From: CAWCDJ01 sp963778675
GTDB lineage: Bacteria > Acidobacteriota > Terriglobia > Bryobacterales > Bryobacteraceae
DNA: 64,000 nucleotides
Direction: 5' to 3'
NCBI GenBank assembly: GCA_963778675.1
Contig: CAVZVI010000011.1
Span: 1-64,000 of the forward strand
Below are positions 50,952 through 59,389 of the stretch, in pieces. The number at the start of each line of letters is the position of its first letter. Positions within the stretch are counted from its first letter, which is position 1. A program made the translations under genes and the position numbers. The notes under the pieces were generated by a model that saw only the letters and a list, made by a program, of their open reading frames with translations, had not been told where the DNA came from and ran no database searches.

Positions 50952-51506
50952 ATGAGCAGAAAGGTCTTGATCGTAACCGGCGACGGCGGCGACAGCTACG
51001 AAGTGCTCTACGCCTATCAACGGTTTCTCGAAGCGCGATGGGAGCCGGTCGTGGCCGCCCCTTCGCGGCGCAGGCTGCACCTGGTACTGCACGATGTCGA
51101 GCCGGGCTGGGAAACGTACATCGAACGCCCGGGCAATTCACTCGAGGCCGATGTGGCGATCACGGCGGTGGCCGCTCGCGATTTCGCGGCGCTGATCATT
51201 CTGGGCGGCCGCGCGCCCGAGTACCTGCGCAACGACGCCAGCGTGCTCTCGCTGGCCCGCGAATTCGCCGACCAGGACAAGTGCATCTGCGCGATCGGCC
51301 ACGGCATCCAGGTGCTGACCGCCGCAGGCCTTACCGTCGGACGGACACTGACTTCCCACGCTCACGTCCGGATCGAAGTCGAGCGAAACGGCGGAACCTG
51401 GGTAAACAAGCCGGCCGTTCGCGACCGCAAACTGATTACCGCGCAGAACTGGAAGTGCCACCCGGAGTTCTACCGCGAAGTGTTCGCTTGCCTGCCGCTG
51501 CCCTGA
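50952..51506 (+). CDS. DJ-1/PfpI-like protein without the nucleophile Cys
   Basis: 184 residues from ATG 50952. Flavodoxin-like fold: MSRKVLIVTGDGGDSYEVLY with the conserved Glu17, AALIILGGRAPEYLRNDASV and the elbow region DKCICAIGHGIQVLTAAGLT. The usual A-I-C-H-G elbow reads A-I-G-H-G, so the nucleophile is Gly116. Cys111 and Cys113 are nearby but off the elbow. Classical glyoxalase or protease activity is therefore doubtful; a redox or scaffold role is possible. Confidence 0.8.
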   Translation: MSRKVLIVTGDGGDSYEVLYAYQRFLEARWEPVVAAPSRRRLHLVLHDVEPGWETYIERPGNSLEADVAITAVAARDFAALIILGGRAPEYLRNDASVLSLAREFADQDKCICAIGHGIQVLTAAGLTVGRTLTSHAHVRIEVERNGGTWVNKPAVRDRKLITAQNWKCHPEFYREVFACLPLP

Positions 51507-51518
51507 GCGGAAGCCTGC

Positions 51519-52700
51519 CTACCGGGAACAGCAAATCTGGCTCGAAATCAGCATTTCGGGCGTTACCGAGCCTTGCTGCGCGAAGTAGTTCATCTCGTCC
51601 ATGCGGCGGTAGAACTCGCCGGCGATCCCGGCGGCCAGGGGGCCGATAGCCGGTCTGCCTCCAGTGAGGAGCACCACCACCACGAGTTTGCGCTTTCCGA
51701 CGTCGTTGAACGAGCCGAACCAGCCGAGGTGCGTATGGTCGTTACTGCAGGTGCCGGTCTTGCCGGCGATGGGGCCGTCGTCCCGCGCGCGGTGCGCCGT
51801 ACCGACCTCCACCGCCGCGCGCATCCCGGGCTTGACCATGGGGATCAGGTTGCTGATATCCAGGTGCCGCTTGACCTGCGGCACGAAGGAGCGGACCTCA
51901 GCCTGGTTCCGCGGATACTGCAGATAGAAAAGCGTGCCGCCGTTGGCCACGGCGCTCATCAGTGCCGCCAGTTGCAGGGGTGTCTGGGATATCTCTTCCC
52001 CGAAACTCGTCAGCATGCGCACCCCGCCGTTGCGCGGCGGCGCGGATGGGTAGTGCCCCGGCTGCTCGCCCGGAATATTGAGTCCCGCTTTCTCACCGTA
52101 GCCGAACAGGTGCGCGTAATAGCTCACCTTTTCGAACCCCATCTTCTGGCCCAGCGTCGCGAAGTACAGGTTGTTGGAGTGCGCGAGGGCGTACGTAAGG
52201 TTCATTCGCAATCCGCCCACCCGGAACCTGGTAGCCGGCCGGATGATTCCCTCGCTCAACCCAGCCAGCGCGACCGAGACCTTGATCGTGGAGCAGGGTT
52301 GGAATCCGCTGCTCAGGGCGATCTTCTGGTTCACCATGGTGAGGATGCGGCCAGAGTTGGGGTCCACCACGACCACCGTCCCGTTGTAAGGGCCGAGAGC
52401 TTCCACCGCCGCCCGGCGCACCGCCAGGTCTTCGCCGTCCACGATATCGCCCGCGGTGGAGTCGGCGAAGGTCGGCTCGGTCCACGGCCCGCCCCGAATG
52501 ATCGGCGCGGCCGGCGTGCCCTGCCGGACGACCCGGGTAGCCGTGCCGCGCACCGGGGCGCGCCGGGTTGTCTTCCGTTTGGCACTAGTGACGGATTTGT
52601 GATGCCTGCGCTTTTTCGGAGTGGCGCCGAAACACAGACTGGTAGTGACGGCGAAAATCAGTGCGAACCGGAACAAGAAGGGTCGAGGCAACCTATTCAT
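51519..52700 (-). CDS. penicillin-binding transpeptidase-domain protein
   Basis: 393 residues from ATG 52700. A signal (FLFRFALIFAVTTSLCFGA) is followed by a basic Lys/Arg-rich linker. The transpeptidase motifs are SxxK in FQPCSTIKVSVALAGL, SxN in YALAHSNNLYFATLGQ and KTG in GPIAGKTGTCSNDHTH. The N-terminal PBP dimerisation domain is missing, as in class C-like or D,D-peptidase/beta-lactamase-related forms. It probably acts in the periplasm on peptidoglycan or as a sensor. It is divergent from the hybrid kinase gene. Confidence 0.85.
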   Translation of the reverse strand: MNRLPRPFLFRFALIFAVTTSLCFGATPKKRRHHKSVTSAKRKTTRRAPVRGTATRVVRQGTPAAPIIRGGPWTEPTFADSTAGDIVDGEDLAVRRAAVEALGPYNGTVVVVDPNSGRILTMVNQKIALSSGFQPCSTIKVSVALAGLSEGIIRPATRFRVGGLRMNLTYALAHSNNLYFATLGQKMGFEKVSYYAHLFGYGEKAGLNIPGEQPGHYPSAPPRNGGVRMLTSFGEEISQTPLQLAALMSAVANGGTLFYLQYPRNQAEVRSFVPQVKRHLDISNLIPMVKPGMRAAVEVGTAHRARDDGPIAGKTGTCSNDHTHLGWFGSFNDVGKRKLVVVVLLTGGRPAIGPLAAGIAGEFYRRMDEMNYFAQQGSVTPEMLISSQICCSR

Positions 52701-53011
52701 AGACACAACCACGGCGGTTTCTTACGCGGGGGGATTATGCCAAAGCAACTATGTTCAGCCCGGCCGGAGCAACCGGACTACGCTCATTGTCACTAGCTTG
52801 CAGGGGCTGCGTCAAGACCTTTCTCGACCATTTTCACTACTGTCGCCGGGGGATGGGGCGAACCTGCGGAAAGGTATACGGGTTTTTCCGGCGGCGGGTT
52901 TCCAGCGAACTTTTTCACAATCCGGAGGCTGATGGCTTCCGAACAAACCCATGCGTGTCGCGAGCTAATTCTCAAGGCCGCCGATGCTATACTACGGCAG
53001 GTCGAACGGCC
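52701..53011. other. divergent intergenic region with promoters
   Basis: 311 bp between the PBP-like gene and the hybrid kinase gene. A TATACT element at 52986-52991 precedes the kinase ATG by 20 nt, and CATAAT-like sequence lies on the reverse strand upstream of the PBP-like start. The longer forward frame through this region reads like non-coding sequence. Confidence 0.4.
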
Positions 53012-56000
53012 ATGCAGGCACACGCCAATCTCGCCGTTTGGGGGGTCGTAGCGGGCATCACATTCGCGACGGCGTGCAGCCCGGCCTCCGAGGCGCCGGC
53101 GCATCCCGCTGGAGAGCGGGTTTATCGCATCGGTTGGGAAGAGGTCCCACCATTCCAGCAGAGAGGTAAGGACGGCCCGACCGGCATTGCCGTCGAGATG
53201 GTTCGCGCGGGCGCTCGCCGCCGCGGGATCCGCCTGGAGTGGGTCTGGGAACCCGGCAGTTCCGCCGTTGCGCTTCGCGCCCGGAAGGTCGATCTCTGGC
53301 CGTTGATGACGGTACTGCCCGAGCGCGGGCGGGAATTCCACATCAGCGAGCCCTTCATGCAGCACGAGCTGAGCCTGCTGGTTCTCTCCGCCAGCCCCTA
53401 CATGCACGCCGGGGACCTGGCGTCCGCCTCCATCGCCCATGTCGACATTCCGATCATGGCGAAGCTCCTGCGGAAAATCCTGCCGAACGCGCGGAGTGAG
53501 CCGCAGCCCTCTCACAAGGCGGCGGTGGAGGAGGTCTGCGCAGGCCGCATCGCCGCAGCCTTTCTAGACGATTTCAGCGCCGCCTCGGTCCTCCTGGACG
53601 GGCCGTCCTGCTCCGGACAGCCGCTGCGTATGATTCCCCTGCCTCTGCACATCGAGATGGGCGTGGGCTCTACGCTGGACGCCGCCCCGGTTGCCGACGA
53701 GATCCGCGCCGGAATCAGCGATATGGCCCGCGACGGCGGGCTCGAAAAGATACTGACACGCTGGAATAACTTCTCACCCTGGAGTATTAACTACGTACAC
53801 GCGCTGCTCGACGAGCAACGGCGGGAGCGCTGGCTGATTCTGGCGGTCTGTGTGTTTGCCGCGTTGTCCGGCCTCGCCGGATTCGCGGCATACCGGCTAC
53901 GCCGCCAGAAAAATCAGACCGCGCGGGCCGAGATGGCGTTGCGTGAAAACGAGCAGAAGCTGAGCCTGATGGCGGCCAACCTCAAGGAGATGGTGCTGGC
54001 GTATGACATGGAGCGCAAGTTAACCTTCGCTAACCCGGCGGTGAAGGAACTTACCGGCTACGCGCCCGGCGAACTCGAGGCGCGCGGACCCTTATTCTGG
54101 GTACACCCGGACGACCAGGACCGGATGCGCGGCTATTGGGACCAGATATTCAATGGCGGCACGGCGCGCGACGAAGAATACCGGCTGACCACCAAGGATG
54201 GCGATATGAAGTGGGCCAGCGCGACGTGGGGGCCGATCTTCGACGCCGAAGGCCGGCAGGTCGGAGTGCAGCGCAGCGAACGCGACATCACGGAACGGAA
54301 AATGGCCCAGGATGGCCTCTGCGAATCGGAGCGCCGGTTCCGCGAGCTACTGGAGAGCGTGCAACTCGTGGCGGTCATGATCAACCGCAACGGTTATATC
54401 TCGTTCTGCAACGATTACACCCTGGCCATCACGGGATGGACCTCGGACGAACTGGTGGGACACCGGGCCGGAAAACTCCTGGACCGGACGTACCTGGAGC
54501 AGCTTACCCGGTGGATGGAAGGCACGGGGGAAGCCGCCGGGCTCCAGCCGTTCATGGAAAGCGAGATCCTGACCAAGGACGGAGGAAAGCGCCGGATCCG
54601 CTGGAGCAGCGCCGGGCTTCGAGACGCCGAAGGCTGCGTCGGAGGGCTCGCAATCCTGGGAGCGGACGTCACCGAACTCGAAAGCCTGCGCGCCGAAGCC
54701 GCGCGGCGGGAAAGCGAAGCGCGCTTCCGGCATGCCGTGGACGCTGCTCCGGTGATGATCTGGATCTCCGGCACGGACAAACTCTGCACGTTCTTCAACA
54801 AGGGATGGCTGGCCTTCACGGGGCGTACCATGGAGCAGGAAATCGGCGATGGATGGGCCGCGGGTGTACACCCCGACGATCTCGAAGCCTGTATGACGAC
54901 CTATCTCCGCTCCTTCGACCAGCGCGTTCCGTTCCAGATGGAATACCGGCTGCGGCGAGCGGATGGAGAATACCGCTGGGTGTTCGATAGCGGCGTCCCG
55001 CGGCACGAGCCGGATGGCGTCTTCGCCGGCTATATCGGCTCATGCACGGACATCACCGATCTCAAGCGCGCCCAGGCTGAGGATCTCGCACGGCAGAAGC
55101 TGGAAAGCGTCGGCCGTCTCGCCGCGGGGATCGCCCACGACTTCAACAATCTGCTGGGCGGCGTGGTGGCGCATGCGGAGGCCGCCCTTTCAGACGTGCA
55201 AAACCTCGCCTCGCCGGAAGTCGAATTGAACCGTATCCGCGCCGTGGCGATCCGGGGCGCCGGCATCGTCCGCCAGTTGATGATCTATGCGGGCCAGGAA
55301 AATCCGGAACCCGAACTGGTGGACATCTCGAAGGTGGCCGCGGAGATGGTCGAACTGCTGCGGGTGGCCATTTCGAAACACGCCACCCTGCAGGCCAGCC
55401 TGACCCCGAATTTGCCGCCGGTTCGGGCCAACCCCGCGCAACTGCAGCAGTTGGTGATGAATCTGGTCTCCAACGCCTCGGAGGCGATCGGCGAGCGTGA
55501 TGGGGTGGTCCGGGTCGAGACCTCGCGCGCCGGGTCCGGCTCGGTACAGCTTCAGATTTCCGATACCGGGTGCGGCATGAGCGCGGAGGCGCAGGCCAGG
55601 GTGTTCGACCCGTTTTTTACCACCAAGAGCGAGGGCCACGGACTCGGGCTGGCGGTCGTACAGGGAATCGTCCGGGCGCTCGATGGAAGGATCGTGCTCG
55701 CAAGCGTGCCCGGAAAGGGCACCACGGTTCGAGTGGTGCTTCCAGCCGTCGCGGGAGCGTCCAGCCGGGAGCACCGCGCGGCAGCGGGCACGGCGGAAAG
55801 CACATCGCGGCTGGCAGCGCGGACCATCCTGCTGGTAGAGGACGAGGATGCTCTACGCATCCCGGTTTCCAAGATGCTGCGAAACCGCGGATGGTCGGTC
55901 CTGGAGGCGCAGGACGGATCCGCAGCCATGGAGGTCATCCGCCAGCACGGATTGCCGATCAACGTGATTCTGCTGGATATGACGCTGCCGGGCACGCCCA

Positions 56001-56212
56001 GCCGGACGGTCTTCGAGGAGGCCCGGCGCAAGCGGCCGGACGCCAAGGTGATCATCACCAGCGCCTTCGGCCAGAGCCTGGTAAACGCCAACTTCCCCGG
56101 ATCGCAGATGGATGCGTTCATCCGCAAACCTTACCGGCTGCAGGAATTGACAGGGCTGCTGGCCGACGTGCTCTCGCCATCGGGCTCGGGAATGGGTCAG
56201 TCCCCGTCGTGA
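53012..56212 (+). CDS. hybrid sensor histidine kinase with extracellular solute-binding sensor
   Basis: 1066 residues from ATG 53012. Domains in order: a lipoprotein-like signal (ATACSPAS); a periplasmic SBP_bac_3-type sensor (about 28-260: IGWEEVPPFQQRGKDGPTGI); one transmembrane helix (about 273-296: WLILAVCVFAALSGLAGFAA); three PAS domains (about 325-690); HisKA with His709 in RLAAGIAHDFNNLLGG; HATPase with QLQISDTGCGMSAEAQARVF and GHGLGLAVVQGIVRALDG; and a C-terminal receiver with Asp989 (ILLDMTLPG) and Lys in IRKPY. It probably binds an amino acid-like ligand outside the cell and phosphorylates its own receiver. No separate response regulator is adjacent. Confidence 0.9.
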   Translation: MQAHANLAVWGVVAGITFATACSPASEAPAHPAGERVYRIGWEEVPPFQQRGKDGPTGIAVEMVRAGARRRGIRLEWVWEPGSSAVALRARKVDLWPLMTVLPERGREFHISEPFMQHELSLLVLSASPYMHAGDLASASIAHVDIPIMAKLLRKILPNARSEPQPSHKAAVEEVCAGRIAAAFLDDFSAASVLLDGPSCSGQPLRMIPLPLHIEMGVGSTLDAAPVADEIRAGISDMARDGGLEKILTRWNNFSPWSINYVHALLDEQRRERWLILAVCVFAALSGLAGFAAYRLRRQKNQTARAEMALRENEQKLSLMAANLKEMVLAYDMERKLTFANPAVKELTGYAPGELEARGPLFWVHPDDQDRMRGYWDQIFNGGTARDEEYRLTTKDGDMKWASATWGPIFDAEGRQVGVQRSERDITERKMAQDGLCESERRFRELLESVQLVAVMINRNGYISFCNDYTLAITGWTSDELVGHRAGKLLDRTYLEQLTRWMEGTGEAAGLQPFMESEILTKDGGKRRIRWSSAGLRDAEGCVGGLAILGADVTELESLRAEAARRESEARFRHAVDAAPVMIWISGTDKLCTFFNKGWLAFTGRTMEQEIGDGWAAGVHPDDLEACMTTYLRSFDQRVPFQMEYRLRRADGEYRWVFDSGVPRHEPDGVFAGYIGSCTDITDLKRAQAEDLARQKLESVGRLAAGIAHDFNNLLGGVVAHAEAALSDVQNLASPEVELNRIRAVAIRGAGIVRQLMIYAGQENPEPELVDISKVAAEMVELLRVAISKHATLQASLTPNLPPVRANPAQLQQLVMNLVSNASEAIGERDGVVRVETSRAGSGSVQLQISDTGCGMSAEAQARVFDPFFTTKSEGHGLGLAVVQGIVRALDGRIVLASVPGKGTTVRVVLPAVAGASSREHRAAAGTAESTSRLAARTILLVEDEDALRIPVSKMLRNRGWSVLEAQDGSAAMEVIRQHGLPINVILLDMTLPGTPSRTVFEEARRKRPDAKVIITSAFGQSLVNANFPGSQMDAFIRKPYRLQELTGLLADVLSPSGSGMGQSPS

Positions 56213-56237
56213 GACGGCGGTGTACTAAGCTGTAAGG

Positions 56238-56954
56238 TTGCTCGAGGTCCTGCAGAACGAAATCGTTCAGTGCGGCCGCTGTCCCAGGCTTCGCGAACAT
56301 TGCTCCCGCATCGCCCAGGTGAAGCGGCGCGCCTACCGCGACCAGACCTATTGGGGCCGTCCGGTGCCGGCCTTCGGAGATCCAGCGGCGCGTGTGCTGA
56401 TCCTGGGGCTGGCTCCGGGGGCGCACGGCTCCAACCGTACGGGGCGCATGTTCACCGGCGACCGTTCGGGCGATATCCTCTACCGCGTCCTGTACCGGAC
56501 CGGGTTCGCCTCGCAGCCGGAGAGCATCTCGCGCGGCGACGGGCTGTCGCTGCGGGGCATCTACATCACGGCCGCGGCGCATTGCGCGCCCCCGGGGAAC
56601 AAGCCTACGCCCGAGGAGATCCGCAACTGCCGTCCGTTCCTCGAGCGGGAACTCGACCTTCTCACCGGCGTCAGGGTGGTGGTCGCGCTGGGCAAGATTG
56701 CCTTCGACAACTACCTGGACGTGCTGAAGGAGCGCGGCGTCATCCGCAGCCGGGCGCCCTTCGTTTTCGGGCACAACCGCCGCTTCACCATCGCGCCGGG
56801 CCAGCCCGTGCTGATCAGTTCGTATCATCCAAGCCAGCAGAATACGTCGACGGGGAAGCTGACGGAAAAGATGCTGGCGGATGTGTTTCGGAAGGCTCGC
56901 AAGTGGGCGGAGGCAGACGGTCCAGGCCCGGCGGCGGACGGCGCGGAGTCGTGA
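56238..56954 (+). CDS. uracil-DNA glycosylase, type 5-like (UdgB)
   Basis: 238 residues from TTG 56238. Cysteines CGRCP near the start and AAHCAPP further on match an Fe-S cluster. The catalytic region reads LILGLAPGAHGSNRTGRMFT, and the C-terminal motif is SSYHPSQQNTSTGKLT. These fit family 5 uracil-DNA glycosylases, which lack the polar catalytic Asp/Asn of family 1. It excises uracil (and often hypoxanthine) from DNA. The 3' end overlaps the convergent CPBP gene by 140 bp. Confidence 0.85.
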   Translation: MLEVLQNEIVQCGRCPRLREHCSRIAQVKRRAYRDQTYWGRPVPAFGDPAARVLILGLAPGAHGSNRTGRMFTGDRSGDILYRVLYRTGFASQPESISRGDGLSLRGIYITAAAHCAPPGNKPTPEEIRNCRPFLERELDLLTGVRVVVALGKIAFDNYLDVLKERGVIRSRAPFVFGHNRRFTIAPGQPVLISSYHPSQQNTSTGKLTEKMLADVFRKARKWAEADGPGPAADGAES

Positions 56955-57783
56955 CGCGCAGGGAGGCGGCGAGCAACAGCAGCACGGCGGTGCACATGAC
57001 GCTCCCCTCCGGCCCGACGGTTCCTCCGGAGATCCAGGCGGGGCCGGAGGGTGCGGCCGAGAGGAAATGGTGCTGCACGGTGGCGCCGCTGTCGGCCACC
57101 CCGTAGAAGAAGGTCTCCGCCCAATCCCAGGTCATGTGGGCGCCGATGGCCCACCAGAGCGACCCGCTCCAACGCACGCTGTACGCGAAAACCAGGCCGG
57201 CGAGCACGGCATTGGCGATCCCGATGTATTGCTCGCCGTGGTTGCCCAGGTGTCCGAGGCCGAACAGCAGTGAGACGATCACTGCCGCGGGCGTGAAACC
57301 GATGCCCTCCGCCAGGGCGAACATGGGATAGCCGCGAGAGAGCATCTCTTCACTCCAGCCCACCACGGCAAAGACCGCGATCCAGTAAAGCGCCCAGGTC
57401 AAGGCAGCCGTTCCGGAAAGGGCAGGGGCGTTGAACCGGCAGGCTCCGGCTCCCACGAGCAGACCGATCAGCAGCGACAACCCGAGGAACCCCGAGATCG
57501 CTCCCTTCACGAAATTCCGGCCGCCGTTGCCGGCGGCCAGACCGTAGGCGGTGAAGCGCCGCCCGTCGAGACGCGACAGGAACCAGGTGGCGCCGGCGGC
57601 GGCCAGCGCCTGGCTCAGCTCGGCGGGGAGGAAGCGGAGATCGGGCGCTGCGGGGCGAGGGATGACGAAACCAAGAGCGAGGGCGAGTGCGAAGGCTGCC
57701 AGGAAAAAGAGCACGCACCGCCATCCGGACCTCAGGCCATACGGACCAAGGAAGATGCGGACTGCCAGAGGACGCGGCGGCAA
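56815..57783 (-). CDS. CPBP-family intramembrane glutamic endopeptidase
   Basis: 322 residues from TTG 57783. About eight hydrophobic segments. Motif 1 EExxxRG is in FAVVGWSEEMLSRGYPMFAL, motif 2 (FxxxH) in SLLFGLGHLGNHGEQYIGIA, and motif 3 (HxxxD/N) in IGAHMTWDWAETFFYGVADS. These are the catalytic signatures of Abi/CPBP/Rce1-like proteases, which can cleave prenylated proteins or bacteriocins. The last 45 residues, encoded antisense to the glycosylase gene, are Pro/Ser-rich and may be dispensable. Confidence 0.85.
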   Translation of the reverse strand: MPPRPLAVRIFLGPYGLRSGWRCVLFFLAAFALALALGFVIPRPAAPDLRFLPAELSQALAAAGATWFLSRLDGRRFTAYGLAAGNGGRNFVKGAISGFLGLSLLIGLLVGAGACRFNAPALSGTAALTWALYWIAVFAVVGWSEEMLSRGYPMFALAEGIGFTPAAVIVSLLFGLGHLGNHGEQYIGIANAVLAGLVFAYSVRWSGSLWWAIGAHMTWDWAETFFYGVADSGATVQHHFLSAAPSGPAWISGGTVGPEGSVMCTAVLLLLAASLRVTTPRRPPPGLDRLPPPTCEPSETHPPASFPSASPSTYSAGLDDTN

Positions 57784-57816
57784 CCTTCAGGGTATCGCAC
57801 TGCCGCGCCTCGAAGC

Positions 57817-59346
57817 CTACCCGACAGCGTCGCGCGGGGGGAGGTAGAACTCGATCGCCTCGGCGCGGCTCAACCGCTGCGGCTCGCGATCGCGGTCGGG
57901 ATGGGTCGCCCGGAAACGGTCGAGCATCAGGGTCTCGAACTTCACTACGAGATCCGGATGCCTGGCGGCCACGTCGGTGAATTCGCCGGGATCGGCCTTG
58001 AGGTCGTACAAACGGCGGTAGCGGCCTGGGGTGGGGTTGTCGGTGAGATAACCGTCTTTGCGGGCGCGTTTGCCGGAACAGAAGATAAATTTCCATTCCG
58101 CTGTCTTGATGTAGGCTTCCTCGTTTTCGAGGTACTCGCTGAAAATGTGGTCGCGCGGATGCTCCACCGGGCGGCCTTCAAGATAGGGCCGCAGGCTCCG
58201 GCCGTGCATCACGGGCAGCGGGTCGAGGCCCATCAGATCGACGATGGTGGCCGGCACATCCACGTGCTCGGTGAGGTCGCGGACCACACCGGTGTGGATA
58301 TGGCCGGGATAGCGCATGATCAACGGGACGCGCAAAGCGGGTTCGTAGCCGCAGTGCTTTTCGAAGCGGCCGTGCTGGCCGAGGTCGTAGCCGTGATCGG
58401 CCATGTAGATGACGAAGGTGTTGTCGTCGAGGCCGAGGCGGTGGAGGGCGTCGAGCACGCGGCCGACATTGCGGTCGAGGAAAGCAGCGGAGGTATAGTA
58501 GGCCGCGATGATGCCGCGCTTATCGTCATCGTTGAGATCGCGGAAGATTTTGGGGATCTGCCAGGCGTCTTCGGGGCCGACCCGCGGCACCGGGAACTGT
58601 TTCGGATCGAAGAGGCCGCGGTCTTCCAGGGGAAAGTCGAACGGGGAGTGGGGTTCCTGGAAGCTGGCCCAAAGGGCGAACGGCTGGTCACGGTTCTCTT
58701 CCAGGTAGTGGATGGCGTGGCGGCCGATGTAGGTGCCGCGCATGTCCTGGTCGTACCGCGCGAAGGGCAGTTCATCGGCATCCAGCCAGATGCGCGCCGG
58801 GTCGCGGAACGGCCTCCACTGGGCGGGCTTGGTGGAAACTCCGGCAGGGGCGGGACGCGGTTTCACTTCCGCCAGCCAGGCCCTGGTGGTTTCGCCCTCG
58901 GTCATCATGACGTCGAAACCGTGCAGGCCGGGTGCGGCAGGGCGGTTGAAGTGCATCTTGCCGAAGACCGCGGTCTGGTAGCCGGCCCGGCGAAACTGTT
59001 TGGCGAGGGTCGGCTTGCCGGGCGAAAGCGGCGTCCCGAGCAGCGTCACGCCCGCCGAGTGCGGCAACTGGCCGGTGAAGAACGACTGGCGCGAGGGCGT
59101 ACAGACCGGCGCATTGCAGTGGTGCGCGGCGAAGCGCATTCCCTGGGTCGCAAAGCGGTCGATGTGGGGGGTGTGGGCTTTGCGGTTGCCGTCGCAACCC
59201 ATTACGTAGCCGGCATGGTCGTCGGCCAGGATAAAGAGGAAGTTGGGTTTCCGCGTTGGGCGCACGGGGGATTGCCCGCGGGAGAGCGTAGCAGCGGCCA
59301 GGCCGCCAAGGGCGGCGCGCCGGCTGATTGGATTGGAAGTCCCCAT
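57817..59346 (-). CDS. sulfatase with twin-arginine signal
   Basis: 509 residues from ATG 59346. An SRRAALGGLAAATLSRG twin-Arg-like signal is followed by an alkaline-phosphatase-fold sulfatase domain. LFILADDHAGYVMGCDGNRK gives metal-binding Asp residues, and the activating motif is NAPVCTPSRQSF with Cys82, which is converted to formylglycine. VFGKMHFNRPA and later MADHGYDLGQHGRF (metal Asp/His) follow. It probably removes sulfate from polysaccharides. The adjacent divergent gene encodes a second sulfatase. Confidence 0.9.
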   Translation of the reverse strand: MGTSNPISRRAALGGLAAATLSRGQSPVRPTRKPNFLFILADDHAGYVMGCDGNRKAHTPHIDRFATQGMRFAAHHCNAPVCTPSRQSFFTGQLPHSAGVTLLGTPLSPGKPTLAKQFRRAGYQTAVFGKMHFNRPAAPGLHGFDVMMTEGETTRAWLAEVKPRPAPAGVSTKPAQWRPFRDPARIWLDADELPFARYDQDMRGTYIGRHAIHYLEENRDQPFALWASFQEPHSPFDFPLEDRGLFDPKQFPVPRVGPEDAWQIPKIFRDLNDDDKRGIIAAYYTSAAFLDRNVGRVLDALHRLGLDDNTFVIYMADHGYDLGQHGRFEKHCGYEPALRVPLIMRYPGHIHTGVVRDLTEHVDVPATIVDLMGLDPLPVMHGRSLRPYLEGRPVEHPRDHIFSEYLENEEAYIKTAEWKFIFCSGKRARKDGYLTDNPTPGRYRRLYDLKADPGEFTDVAARHPDLVVKFETLMLDRFRATHPDRDREPQRLSRAEAIEFYLPPRDAVG

Positions 59347-59389
59347 TGGAGTATGTTGAAGAATCATCATACTCGCGGAAACGCTCACG

